Source: Methanoculleus sp. UBA374 (GTDB taxonomy: Archaea > Halobacteriota > Methanomicrobia > Methanomicrobiales > Methanoculleaceae). Taken from it: a DNA stretch of 64,000 nucleotides. The first letter of the stretch is position 1. Each line of letters begins with the position of its first letter. Where the stretch lies: NCBI GenBank assembly GCA_002508705.1, contig DAYL01000013.1:45759-109758 (forward strand). Direction: 5' to 3'. The position numbers and the translations under genes were made by a program. Positions 46,676 to 54,882 of this stretch are shown piece by piece. The notes under the pieces are model-generated. The model was not told the DNA's origin. It did no database searches and was given only the letters and a program-made list of their open reading frames with translations.

Positions 46676-46761
46676 CTGAGGGGGAGATTTGAACTCCCGA
46701 GGGGCTCAACGCCCCACGGGCTTTCCAGGCCCGCGCCCTACCGGTCTAGACTACCTCAGCA
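46676..46761 (-). tRNA. tRNA-Ser (GGA)
   Basis: The reverse complement folds as a tRNA of 86 nt. The acceptor stem pairs GCTGAGG with CCTCAGC. The anticodon arm has a GGGC/GCCC stem around the loop CTGGAAA with anticodon GGA (serine). A long variable arm (GGGGCG...GCCCC type) as in class II tRNAs fits serine. The T loop reads GTTCAAATC. It has no encoded CCA. It lies at the right edge of the CRISPR-cas island, a common position for integrated DNA. Confidence 0.93.
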
Positions 46762-46826
46762 CAATGTGCATCAGTAGTTGGCGACATACGCTATTAATAA
46801 TATCTCCCCGGGGGCTTTTCCTTCCC

Positions 46827-47753
46827 TTACGCCCCGGCATCTTTTACGTGTTTCTTCCATCCCCCGGGATAGGTGCCGGGCTGCATCAGGACGACGGTGG
46901 GGGCGACGACGAGCCCGGGTTCTCCGGGTTTCAGCGCCGACGAACCGACGAGGGCCTTCCCGAGCCCCACCAGCTCGTCGCGCTCCGTCATGATCGCGAC
47001 CGTCTCGCCCTTTCCAAACCCTCCTTCCTTTGCCGTGACCCCCACCCCGGCGAGCACCGCGCCGTGGCAGACGGCGTCGACCGCGGTGTCGCGGACGACG
47101 ACCTTCGGGAGGTCGGGGACGGCGGCTTCCGGGAGGCGGATCATTCCCCGGAGGGGCCCGGGATTGCCCGCCCGGGCTGCTGCAGCGGCATCGGCGAGTT
47201 CGTGGAGCGAGACGGCGACGCGTTCGTCGAATGGTCCCGAGCGTATCCTCCGGAGTTCTTCCATGTGGGCGCAGACCCCGAGGGCGTAGCCCAGGTGAAC
47301 GCAGAGCGTCCGGATGTAGGTCCCGGCGTCGCATCTGACCCGGAAGAGGACGAGCCTGCCCTCCATATCCAGGACCTCGATCTCCTGGATCTTCCTGATC
47401 CTGAGGCTGCGCTTCACCGCGCTCTTTCTGGGGGGCCGCTGGTATATCCGGCCGGTGAACTCCGCCGCCGCCCGGTCCACGGCCTCCCGGGATACGTCGC
47501 CGTGGAGTCGCATCAGACAGACGTACTCCTTGTTGTGCGAGAGGAGGACCGGGGCGAGTCTGACGGCGGCGCCGAACATGACGATGAGCACCCCGGAGAC
47601 CTGCGGGTCGAGCGTTCCGGCGTGGCCCACCCGCCGCCCGAGGATATTCCCGACCCAGGCGGTCACCTGGTGGCTGCTCGGCCCCCGGGGCTTGTCGACG
47701 ACGACGATCCCGGCTTCCGGGATGGGGAGGTCCTGACCGGTCACCCGTCTCAC
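46827..47753 (-). CDS. cbf5: tRNA/rRNA pseudouridine synthase Cbf5/TruB family
   Basis: A 308-residue archaeal Cbf5-type enzyme, catalytic subunit of H/ACA guide ribonucleoproteins and also able to make pseudouridine 55 in tRNA. The catalytic aspartate D49 is in GHAGTLDPQVSGVL. The TruB core is followed by CDAGTYIRTLCVHLG and a C-terminal PUA domain from about residue 228 (VVVRDTAVDAVCHGAVLAGVG). It starts with GTG at 47753, overlapping the hemD stop as GTGA, so the two genes are coupled. Length and domain order are normal. Confidence 0.95.
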   Translation of the reverse strand: MRRVTGQDLPIPEAGIVVVDKPRGPSSHQVTAWVGNILGRRVGHAGTLDPQVSGVLIVMFGAAVRLAPVLLSHNKEYVCLMRLHGDVSREAVDRAAAEFTGRIYQRPPRKSAVKRSLRIRKIQEIEVLDMEGRLVLFRVRCDAGTYIRTLCVHLGYALGVCAHMEELRRIRSGPFDERVAVSLHELADAAAAARAGNPGPLRGMIRLPEAAVPDLPKVVVRDTAVDAVCHGAVLAGVGVTAKEGGFGKGETVAIMTERDELVGLGKALVGSSALKPGEPGLVVAPTVVLMQPGTYPGGWKKHVKDAGA

Positions 47754-48430
47754 CGGCCTTCCCGGTAGCGGTTCAGCGCCTCAAGGGTTCCTGCGAGCGA
47801 CCCGTCCCCGACGACCGCCGGAGGGTGTCCCCCGGCCCGCATCGCGTCGGCGGTGACGTCGCCGATGGCGACGAGGAGGAGGCCGTCGCGGGGCCGCCAC
47901 CGTGCTTCCCGGTAAGACATGGCGCTTGTGAAGAGGACCGCGTCGGCGTCCTCAAGCACGAGTTCGGCTCCCGTGGGGACGAGCGCGTAGACCCGCTCCT
48001 CCCGAACCGTCCCGCCCGCCCGGGCTATTGCGTCGAGGAGGCCCGGGTTCGGGACATCTGCCCGCGGGATTCCGACCGTCCGGCCCCGGAGCCAGTCGCC
48101 GAGGTAGGGGACGAAGTCCCGGGAGTAGAACGAGGGGAGGACCTCGGCCTCGATCCCCGATTCCCGGAGGACCTCGGCGGTCTTCGGTCCGATGGCGATC
48201 ACCCGGGGCCACCGTTCGAGTTTCGGTCCGATGATCGCCGCAGGGAGGGCGCTTGAGAAGAAAAGACAGTCGAATTCGCCGTGGTTGACGGCTTCAACGA
48301 ACGCGGTGACCCTGTCTGTCCGCAGTTCCGCCCGGAGCGGCGAGACCGTGTAGCAGTCATGGCCGTAGGAAGCGCAGAGGGCGCGGTCTCCCGTCGCCTT
48401 GTTTTCAAGCCGGGTGATGGCGATCTTCAT
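47750..48430 (-). CDS. hemD: Uroporphyrinogen-III synthase
   Basis: A 226-residue enzyme that closes hydroxymethylbilane to uroporphyrinogen III, the branch point toward cobamides, F430 and siroheme. It has the two-domain HemD layout: IAITRLENKATGDRALC at the start, DCLFFSSALPAAIIGP in the first half, VIAIGPKTAEVLRESGI in the hinge, and DAVLFTSAMSYREA with LLVAIGDVTADAMRAGG in the second half. These fit family knowledge, although sequence similarity in HemD is always weak. I chose the ATG at 48430 (MKIAITR). It is coupled to cbf5 downstream and divergent from the permease gene. Confidence 0.85.
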   Translation of the reverse strand: MKIAITRLENKATGDRALCASYGHDCYTVSPLRAELRTDRVTAFVEAVNHGEFDCLFFSSALPAAIIGPKLERWPRVIAIGPKTAEVLRESGIEAEVLPSFYSRDFVPYLGDWLRGRTVGIPRADVPNPGLLDAIARAGGTVREERVYALVPTGAELVLEDADAVLFTSAMSYREARWRPRDGLLLVAIGDVTADAMRAGGHPPAVVGDGSLAGTLEALNRYREGR

Positions 48431-48456
48431 GGTCACAACGTTCGTCACGGCGGAAT

Positions 48457-49731
48457 ATGACTGTATCGGAGAGCTCAATCCGGTTGATTTATCGCTTCCG
48501 TCTCCGACCGGTGATCAGCGTGCTCATCAGTATCATACTGGGCGCCGTCGTCGGCATCGTGTTCGGCGCCGTGAGCGGTCTCGTTCCCGGCATCCATGCA
48601 AACACCGTGGCAGGGGTCCTTCTCTCGCTCCAGGCGTTTCTCCTTGTCTGGTTCGACCCGGTGGTCATTGCCTCGGCCATGTTTTCCGTCCTCGTTACGC
48701 ATACGTTTCTCGACAACGTCCCGGGTACGTTCCTCGGTATTCCTGATGCCGATACTTCCCTCGCGGTCCTTCCGGCGCATGCCCTCTGCCTCGAGGGGCG
48801 GGGGGAGGAGGCCGTCCGGATATCGGCCCTCGGGAGCGCCGCCGGCGTTGTTCTCTCCCTCCCGCTCGCGCTGGCCTTCGTCCTGGTCCTCCCCGCTCTC
48901 CAGCCGGCGATTGACTGGGGCATCGGCCTCGTCATCCTCGCGGTTGCGGGCTACCTCATCGTCGTCTCCGAGTCGCCGGGGTGGGCACTCGCCGTCTTCT
49001 CGGTCTCGGGGGTTCTTGGCCTCTTCTCTCTCGGCTACTCGTTCCTTGCCTGGCCGACGGGCGGTGAGTCCGGGGTGCTGATGCCCCTCCTCTCCGGGCT
49101 CTTCGGGATCGCGGTCCTCCTCCAGGCATCGCACGGGTTAATGCCCGTACAGCACTTCTCGGGGATCGACCTTCCAGAGGGCGCTCTCCGGCGTGGCTCC
49201 ATCCTCGGTTCGGTCGCGGGGGCGCTTGTCGGCTGGCTTCCTGGCCTCTCGAGCGCCACGGCAAACGCTCTCCTGACCTCGGTCGTCGGCTACGACTCCA
49301 ATCCGCGCGAATACATCCTTGCAACCAGCGCCGCGAACACCGTGAACGCCTTCCTCGGGCTTGCAGCGTTTTACGCCATATCGCGGACACGGAGCGGTGT
49401 CATGGCGGCGATCTCGGCGCTCGAAGAGATCCCGCCGGCGACCGCCATCCTCCTATCCGGTGCGATCGCCGCGGTCGGAGCCTACCTCCTGACCGTCCGC
49501 CTCTCACGTGCAGCCGGGTGGTTCTCGGGCATCAATATCACGAGGCTCAACTACGGCGTCATTGTCTTCGTCGCCATCCTCTCCTTCATCCTCTGCGGTC
49601 CGTTCGGGGTCTTCGTCCTCCTCCTGGCGACGGTGGTCGGCTACGTCCCGACCCTGGTCAACATCCGCCGGGTCTACTGCATGGGGGCGATCATGGTCCC
49701 GGTGATGGTCTACTCCTTCAGCCTCGCCTGA
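48457..49731 (+). CDS. TctA-like / DUF112 archaeal permease
   Basis: A 424-residue polytopic membrane protein with about 11-12 hydrophobic segments. It has the duplicated signatures of the tripartite tricarboxylate transporter TctA family in its archaeal branch (COG1784): VFGAVSGLVPGIHANT in the first half and ALVGWLPGLSSATANAL in the second. No TctB or TctC partner genes are near, which is usual for the archaeal proteins. The substrate is unknown. It begins 26 bp from the divergent hemD gene. The C-terminus ends among membrane segments, as in the family. Confidence 0.82.
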   Translation: MTVSESSIRLIYRFRLRPVISVLISIILGAVVGIVFGAVSGLVPGIHANTVAGVLLSLQAFLLVWFDPVVIASAMFSVLVTHTFLDNVPGTFLGIPDADTSLAVLPAHALCLEGRGEEAVRISALGSAAGVVLSLPLALAFVLVLPALQPAIDWGIGLVILAVAGYLIVVSESPGWALAVFSVSGVLGLFSLGYSFLAWPTGGESGVLMPLLSGLFGIAVLLQASHGLMPVQHFSGIDLPEGALRRGSILGSVAGALVGWLPGLSSATANALLTSVVGYDSNPREYILATSAANTVNAFLGLAAFYAISRTRSGVMAAISALEEIPPATAILLSGAIAAVGAYLLTVRLSRAAGWFSGINITRLNYGVIVFVAILSFILCGPFGVFVLLLATVVGYVPTLVNIRRVYCMGAIMVPVMVYSFSLA

Positions 49732-49777
49732 CCCTGTCGGGGTTCTCTTATATCGACTGACTCCCAATACCGTAACC

Positions 49778-50638
49778 ATGCTACAGCGCTACTGGTTCGG
49801 AGACGTCGATGAAGAAGGATGCCGGGCCGCCGGCACCGATCCGGCCGCTCTCGCCGAGCGGGCGGCCGCGCTCCGCACCGGTATGGACTCTTTCATCCCC
49901 ATCGACTGGGAGGTTGCCCGGGACTGCGGGGTCGTCCGGACCCGGGAGGAGTACGTCGCCCTGCTTCGTTCCGTCTGCACCATCCTTGCCCGGGAGAAGG
50001 TTTCCCGCTCCTACCAGGGCCGGGACGTCGAGCTTCTCCAGATGGTCAGGATGCTCGATGAACTCGACAACGTCGTCAATCTGCTCCAGGAGCGTGCTGC
50101 GGAGTGGTACCAGGTCACGAACCCGTCGTTCTCCCGGAAGTACCGGTCTCTCCCGGCGAAGAAGATGCTCGGGATCATCCGGAATGGGGCACGGGGCGGT
50201 CTATCGGACATCTCCGGGGAGATCGAGCGGCTCACCGCGGCGAGGGGCCGCCTGATGAGGGAGGTCTCGGCCCGGGCCGACGAGGTGCTGCCGAACACAA
50301 GCGCCCTCATCGGGGGGCTGGTCGCGGCCCGTCTCCTCTCCCGCGCGGGGGGGCTCGCCGCTCTCGCGAAGATGCCGGGAAGCACCATCCAGGTCCTCGG
50401 CTCGGAGCGGGCGCTCTTCTCGCATCTCCGGGGCGGGACGCCGCCGCCGAAGCACGGGATCATCTTCCAGCACCGCCGGGTCCACAACGCCCCAAAAGAA
50501 GTGCGCGGAAGGGTGGCCCGGGTGCTCGCGGCGAAACTCGCCATCGCCGCCCGGCTCGACTACTTCCGGGGAGAGGCGGTACCGGAGTTCCTCAAGGATG
50601 CCCAGGCCCGGATCGACGCTGCGGGGGATGCCGCATGA
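49778..50638 (+). CDS. nop5: Nop5 (Nop56/58) C/D box RNP protein
   Basis: A 286-residue archaeal Nop5, scaffold of the C/D-box guide ribonucleoprotein that carries out 2'-O-methylation. The N-terminal domain is short, then a coiled-coil helix pair (about 85-150, LLQMVRMLDELDNVVNLLQERAAEW), then the Nop domain with LPNTSALIGGLVAARLLSRAGGL, MPGSTIQVLGSERALFSHL and KHGIIFQHRRVHNAP, the RNA-binding signature. A TATA element (CTTATATC, about 49748-49755) lies about 25 nt before the ATG, fitting a leaderless mRNA. The stop overlaps the fibrillarin start by 4 bp. Confidence 0.95.
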   Translation: MLQRYWFGDVDEEGCRAAGTDPAALAERAAALRTGMDSFIPIDWEVARDCGVVRTREEYVALLRSVCTILAREKVSRSYQGRDVELLQMVRMLDELDNVVNLLQERAAEWYQVTNPSFSRKYRSLPAKKMLGIIRNGARGGLSDISGEIERLTAARGRLMREVSARADEVLPNTSALIGGLVAARLLSRAGGLAALAKMPGSTIQVLGSERALFSHLRGGTPPPKHGIIFQHRRVHNAPKEVRGRVARVLAAKLAIAARLDYFRGEAVPEFLKDAQARIDAAGDAA

Positions 50639-51246
50639 TCCGGCTTGGGAACGTGCTCGTCTCGCCCGGGGAGGGCGGGGTCTACGGCGAACGGACGCTC
50701 GACGGGTACCGTGTCTGGGACCCCTACCGGAGCAAGCTTGCGGCGCTCTACACCCTCGGCGGCGGCGTGGAACTCACTCCCGGGATGCGGGTGCTCTACC
50801 TCGGTGCGGCGAACGGGACCACGGTATCGCACGTCGCCGACTACGTCGAGACCGTCTATGCGGTGGAGTTTGCACCCCGGCCGATGCAGGACCTTCTTGA
50901 GGTGGCCCGCCGGAGGAAGAATATCGTCCCGATTATGGCCGACGCGAACCGGCCGGAGGAGTATGCGCCGTTCATGGAGGCGGTCGACCTGGTTTACCAG
51001 GACGTTGCACAGCCAAACCAGGTCGAGATCGCGGAGCGAAACCTGATTTTTCTCAAACCGGGCGGGTACCTTGTCCTGATGCTCAAGACCCGGAGCGTGG
51101 ACGTCCGGCGGGAACCGGCCGAGGTGCTCGCGGAGGCCCGGGTCGGGCTTCTGCGGCGTCTTGATGTTGTGGATATCCGGTGGCTTGAGCCCTACCACCA
51201 GGACCATGCTGCGATCATCTGCACTCTCCGGAGTAGTATATATTAA
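50635..51246 (+). CDS. flpA: Fibrillarin-like rRNA/tRNA 2'-O-methyltransferase
   Basis: A 203-residue archaeal fibrillarin, the methyltransferase of C/D-box RNPs. It contains GERTLDGYRVWDPYRSKLAA, the SAM-binding motif VLYLGAANGTTVSHVAD at about residues 53-69, YAVEFAPRPM, DLVYQDVAQPNQVEI and KPGGYLVLMLKTRSVD, with catalytic Lys and Asp in the expected places. The ATG at 50635 overlaps the nop5 stop. This gene pair, nop5-flpA, is conserved throughout archaea. The length is normal. Confidence 0.96.
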   Translation: MIRLGNVLVSPGEGGVYGERTLDGYRVWDPYRSKLAALYTLGGGVELTPGMRVLYLGAANGTTVSHVADYVETVYAVEFAPRPMQDLLEVARRRKNIVPIMADANRPEEYAPFMEAVDLVYQDVAQPNQVEIAERNLIFLKPGGYLVLMLKTRSVDVRREPAEVLAEARVGLLRRLDVVDIRWLEPYHQDHAAIICTLRSSIY

Positions 51247-51267
51247 AGAGGAGGGCGACTTCTTCAC

Positions 51268-52002
51268 ATGGACCGGGTAGTCTTCAATCCGTTCTCTCCG
51301 TTCGTGCTCTTCCTCCTCTTCGGGCTGTTCATCTTCTTTCTCTTTGCCGTCGTCATCTTCCCGGTGATCTTCCTGACGGCGATCGGGGCGACGTTTGCAA
51401 AGCTCGGGTTCTCCTGGTGGCAGGCGTTCCTCATCCTTCTCATGACGCTTGCCGGGAGTTTCATCAATATCCCGGTCCGGACGCTTGAAAGCCGGCCGGC
51501 ATCGTCGGTTTACAACCGGTATGTCGCGTTTTACGGGCGATTCTACCGAATTCCTCAGCCGGTGCAGCGGACGGTCATTGCGGTCAACGTCGGCGGCGCC
51601 GTGATCCCGGTCGCGATATCGCTCTACCTGCTCTATGATTCGGTCGTGATCAGCGGGGGCTACCTGCTTCTCTGGCTCGCCCTCGTCGGGGTTGTGGTCG
51701 TGACGGCCGTAACGAAACTCGTCGCCCGTCCGGTGCCGGGTCTCGGGATCGCGACGCCGTTCTTCATCCCGCCGCTTGCGGCGCTCCTTGCAGCTCTCTC
51801 CCTCTCACTCTTTGCGGGCGGCGTCCCGGCCGCGGCGGTGATCATCGCCTACGTGAGCGGGACGCTCGGCACCCTGATCGGGGCGGACCTCCTGAACCTC
51901 AACCGCATTGCGGATCTCGGGGCGCCGATGGCGAGCATCGGCGGGGCGGGGACGTTCGACGGGATCTTTCTCTCCGGTCTCCTTGCGGCGTTGCTTGCAT
52001 GA
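51268..52002 (+). CDS. DUF1614 membrane protein
   Basis: A 244-residue integral membrane protein of the DUF1614 family (PF07758), function unknown. It has about seven hydrophobic segments, the first at residues 12-40, then GSFINIPVRTLESRP, a polar loop, and VNVGGAVIPVAISLYLL. The most telling stretch is near the C-terminus: AYVSGTLGTLIGADLLNL, then ASIGGAGTFDGIFLSGLLA, which is the conserved end of the family. A TATA-like TATATATTAAAG at 51236-51247 overlaps the fibrillarin stop and would place transcription start close to the ATG. Confidence 0.8.
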   Translation: MDRVVFNPFSPFVLFLLFGLFIFFLFAVVIFPVIFLTAIGATFAKLGFSWWQAFLILLMTLAGSFINIPVRTLESRPASSVYNRYVAFYGRFYRIPQPVQRTVIAVNVGGAVIPVAISLYLLYDSVVISGGYLLLWLALVGVVVVTAVTKLVARPVPGLGIATPFFIPPLAALLAALSLSLFAGGVPAAAVIIAYVSGTLGTLIGADLLNLNRIADLGAPMASIGGAGTFDGIFLSGLLAALLA

Positions 52003-52111
52003 GGGGGTCCTTCGACCGGTCGTGATTTTTTGCTATAGGGGTTCCCGGCACTCAAGGCGTCATCCGGCACCGGGGTATGGCTCCCTTCGAGGGGAGAACG
52101 GTATGGCTCCG

Positions 52112-52552
52112 CTACTTTTCTCTCACCGATTGCAGAACGTGTTCAATCTCCTGCCTGAAGAGAGCAAAGTCGCCGATATGCTCGTTGAGGATTGAGAAGG
52201 CAAGAGCATCGTCGATTGCGCCGTAGCGGTGCACGACAATGTTCCGGAACCCTTTCATCGCCTTCAGGTTCTGTCGCGTCCCCGGGGCAAGCACCCCGTG
52301 CTGCACGAGGTTCCCGAGGATATCCTCATCGGTGCCGGGGACACCGAGATGGAGGTCAGCATTTAGAATTGCACATACATCAAATACGTCCTCGATGGCA
52401 TATTCGACCCGTTTGTAGATGCCGTCCTTCACGATGCCGAGCCGCTCGAACGAATCGACGGAGTCGGGGAGGTGTTCTTTGACCATGTCGACACTCTCTG
52501 TCATCTCCTGGAGTTTGATACGGATTATCGCATCCCGGACCTTGTCCGTCAC
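52112..52552 (-). CDS. hepT: HepT-like HEPN toxin/ribonuclease
   Basis: A 146-residue HEPN-domain protein of the HepT (DUF86) family. The RNase-type RX4-6HXY motif is present as R103, H108 and Y110 in FRNIVVHRYG. In characterised systems HepT cuts RNA and is silenced by its partner MntA, which adds AMP to a tyrosine near this motif. It is encoded directly after mntA with a 4-bp overlap, the standard order. Domain length fits. The tyrosine target is present, so the module looks intact. Confidence 0.9.
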   Translation of the reverse strand: MTDKVRDAIIRIKLQEMTESVDMVKEHLPDSVDSFERLGIVKDGIYKRVEYAIEDVFDVCAILNADLHLGVPGTDEDILGNLVQHGVLAPGTRQNLKAMKGFRNIVVHRYGAIDDALAFSILNEHIGDFALFRQEIEHVLQSVREK

Positions 52553-52935
52553 GCCATAGCCTCCTTGCCGATGTAATCATACAATCGGTGCTTGAAATCA
52601 TCGAATTCCCGGATCGTCTGATACGCGACGTCGTAGAGGAACCGCTCGTCGGGACAGTAGATTACCTTTCCGCGGAGGACTTCCGTCCGGACATAGAGCG
52701 GCAGGAAAGAGAAGATCTGGATGTCGTAGCGGTCATCGAAAAGTTCGGAGAGCGCTGCAAACCGGAATCGGGCTGCCTCCTCACGGTCCCCGTCGTAGTA
52801 AATACAGAGATCGATGTCTGATCCTTCCCTCGCCCGCCCTTCGGCGACGGAGCCGTAGAGGATGATGAAGCGGACCCTCTCGAACCCCTCAATGGCCTTG
52901 AGCCGCTCAAGCGCATGCCGGACAAAACGATCCAC
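52549..52935 (-). CDS. mntA: MntA-like nucleotidyltransferase antitoxin
   Basis: A 128-residue minimal nucleotidyltransferase. The GSx10DxD motif is complete: G28-S29 in ILYGSVAEGRAREGSDID with D40 and D42. This motif is needed for AMPylation of the HepT toxin in known MntA-HepT pairs. It overlaps hepT by 4 bp, so the two are made together. It lies alone with hepT, with the hicB/hicA pair about 190 bp upstream of it. The sequence is intact and likely active. Confidence 0.9.
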   Translation of the reverse strand: MDRFVRHALERLKAIEGFERVRFIILYGSVAEGRAREGSDIDLCIYYDGDREEAARFRFAALSELFDDRYDIQIFSFLPLYVRTEVLRGKVIYCPDERFLYDVAYQTIREFDDFKHRLYDYIGKEAMA

Positions 52936-53125
52936 TTTTTCTCACACTGCCCGGAAGTTCTTTAGGTTCTAGATGGGGATCGCTCTCACATTAACGTTTC
53001 CTGCGGTGGGGGCTGGACCGGGCTGGTCGTCTGTCCCATTCCCTTCATAAGACCAATATCGCCACCCGGGCTTCCCTCAGGCAATCGTTCAGCCTCACAA
53101 CCACAAAATAAGGTGAAGTGAACCG

Positions 53126-53314
53126 CTACCTGACGAGCCGGCTCCATTCTTCACGGGATATGCCTGCCTGCCGGAGGATGCGCACGAGCAGGTCGACGCT
53201 GATCTCTGACCGGTGGGTGTTTGGGATGGTCAGAACGAGATCTCCTTTCACCATGAATGGGTGTCTGCCTCCCCGACACGTTCCCTCGAATCCAGGAGCC
53301 TGAAGGTTCTTCAC
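53126..53314 (-). pseudogene. hicA: HicA-like mRNA interferase with missing or unusual start
   Basis: The minus-strand frame reads VKNLQAPGFEGTCRGGRHPF and then MVKGDLVLTIPNTHRSE, the HicA fold with the catalytic His in GGRHPF. HicA proteins usually have about 10 more residues at the start. Those residues are readable here (RPISWNQP) but lie in frame immediately after the TAG stop of hicB (53341-53339), with no start codon between. The first possible start is the GTG at 53314, which drops the first strand. The gene is therefore damaged, starts at a non-standard codon, or is made by read-through. Downstream of it, 52936-53125 shows no feature. Confidence 0.6.
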
Positions 53315-53338
53315 AGGTTGGTTCCATGAGATGGGTCT

Positions 53339-53599
53339 CTATGCTCCGGCACCCATATCCACTCTGACGATCTCTCCCACCGTGCGACCGGCGATCGGAG
53401 GTATCGGGAGGCCGCGCCGGAGCCGTATGATCAACCATTCGTCGATGACGTCGGCAAGGTTTCTTCTGCACTCTTCCAGCGTCCTGCCGGTTGCAAAGAC
53501 CCCGGGAAGTTCCGGGATCTCTCCGTAATACGGTTCGTCGTCCTCGATGATCTCGTAGTTGGCGTGTTCAAGTGCCGCGTTGATATACTCAAGGATCAT
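53339..53599 (-). CDS. hicB: HicB-like antitoxin
   Basis: An 86-residue HicB-type protein with the partial RNase H-like fold: YEIIEDDEPYYGEIPELPGVFATG, followed by EECRRNLADVIDEWLIIRLRRGLPIPPI. Such proteins bind and block HicA and often repress their own operon. The ATG at 53599 is preferred to the TTG at 53611. It lies directly upstream of the hicA-like gene and ends with TAG. In many archaea hicB precedes hicA as here. Low-level similarity to the family is clear. Confidence 0.85.
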   Translation of the reverse strand: MILEYINAALEHANYEIIEDDEPYYGEIPELPGVFATGRTLEECRRNLADVIDEWLIIRLRRGLPIPPIAGRTVGEIVRVDMGAGA

Positions 53600-53716
53600 T
53601 GTATACCGCAATGTGATTGCCCCCGCATATAGGGTTTCGCTTTCCCTGGTCGAGCGGGATCACGACTGCTGCTATTGGTCTATCCTACCTTAGTGTTGGG
53701 GTGTGAGGGCATGGAT

Positions 53717-54553
53717 TCACTCCCCGGCATACTCCTCCCGGAGGCGGGTGAAGACCCGCACCTGCCGGGTGTAGATCGCCGTTGCGTTCCGTTTGTACTC
53801 GAGCGTCGTCGGGACGGCGGGATACCGCCGGAGCCGGGAGAAGATTCTCGCAAGGTCGAGGCCGCCGTCGGGATGGTCGAGTTCGAGGTGCTCGTCGGTG
53901 ATCGAGCCGCGCCGCATGTTCGAGAGATGGTGGAGGGTCACGCTGAGGTCCTCGAACCGTTTCAGTTCCTCCGTAAAGGAGAGACGGCGGTAGTTTGCGG
54001 TGCAGGCGAGGTGAGGGAAGTCGAGGCAGAATCGGGTGATTCTATCGTCTGCAAGGGCCGCAAGTTCTTCTGCGGTGTTCCCGAGGAAGGGACGCCCGGC
54101 GTGGACCGCGGGGAGGTTCTCGAGGGTGAACCGAGGATCGTTGTAGCGGTCGAGGAACCCGGCGAATCCTTCAACGGTCTCGGCGCGCCCTCCGGGTTTG
54201 TACCTCCCCGCGTGGAGGACGATCGTCTCCGCGCCGAGGACGTCGGCGGCTTCGAAGGTCTGGCTCACGGCCTCCTCGATGTACGCCGTGATCTCGCCCC
54301 GCGGCCGGTCGTCGTAGGCGGCGGGGGCGCAGGGGTTGACGCCGTGGCTGTGGTGGGGCGCATGGACGATCGAAGGGATGCCTGCCGCGGCGACCCGGTC
54401 GAGGTGTTCCTGGAAGAGAGGACGGGGCAGGGGGACAGCCTGCACCTGGATATGCTGGATTGCACCCTCTTCGTAGAGTTTCGAGAGAAAGGCGAGCGTT
54501 TCCGGGTCGTCGAGCCGTACTGTGCAGCCGAGGTTGTAGTCAGGCAATGGCAT
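53717..54553 (-). CDS. TIM-barrel protein, xylose isomerase / endonuclease IV-like
   Basis: A 278-residue TIM-barrel protein of the AP2Ec (xylose isomerase-like) superfamily. Likely metal ligands are in VHAPHHSHG, VLHAGRY, FTLENLPAVHAG, CLDFPHLA, VTLHHLSN, DEHLELDHPDGG and TTLEYKR, which matches the trinuclear zinc arrangement of endonuclease IV in outline. The protein is close in length to endonuclease IV (280), so AP-site repair is possible, but sugar-metabolism relatives have the same fold and I cannot choose. The ATG at 54553 has a GAGGGAGAT ribosome site. It stands alone, downstream of tRNA-Gln. Confidence 0.7.
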   Translation of the reverse strand: MPLPDYNLGCTVRLDDPETLAFLSKLYEEGAIQHIQVQAVPLPRPLFQEHLDRVAAAGIPSIVHAPHHSHGVNPCAPAAYDDRPRGEITAYIEEAVSQTFEAADVLGAETIVLHAGRYKPGGRAETVEGFAGFLDRYNDPRFTLENLPAVHAGRPFLGNTAEELAALADDRITRFCLDFPHLACTANYRRLSFTEELKRFEDLSVTLHHLSNMRRGSITDEHLELDHPDGGLDLARIFSRLRRYPAVPTTLEYKRNATAIYTRQVRVFTRLREEYAGE

Positions 54554-54757
54554 ATCTCCCTCTGATGCGTGGGGCCGCAGTTATCATCAGGATACCGGCG
54601 GGATGAAGGGAGTTCGTGCGTTTGAAGGGTGGTAATCCCGCGAACTTCGCGTGCAACCGGAGCGCCACCCCTACAACCGTTGTCTCACACCTGTTCGTAG
54701 AGATACTGACGATCCGCTTCAGGTACTGCAAAAAAGGTTCGACCCTCAGATGGGTAG

Positions 54758-54830
<73 letters not shown>

Positions 54831-54882
54831 ATTGGGCTCTAAAATGTTGTTTGTGAATCCTAATTAACCTGACGGCCCGGCA

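Noticed and set aside
53339..53341. TAG at the end of hicB read as pyrrolysine to give a HicB-HicA fusion
   Set aside because: No pyrrolysine genes are seen, this order of methanogens is not known for it, and TAG ends other genes here (for example at 85-87).
54599..54757. Possible small gene or RNA between the TIM-barrel gene and tRNA-Gln
   Set aside because: Only shadow frames; no structure or promoter that I can support.
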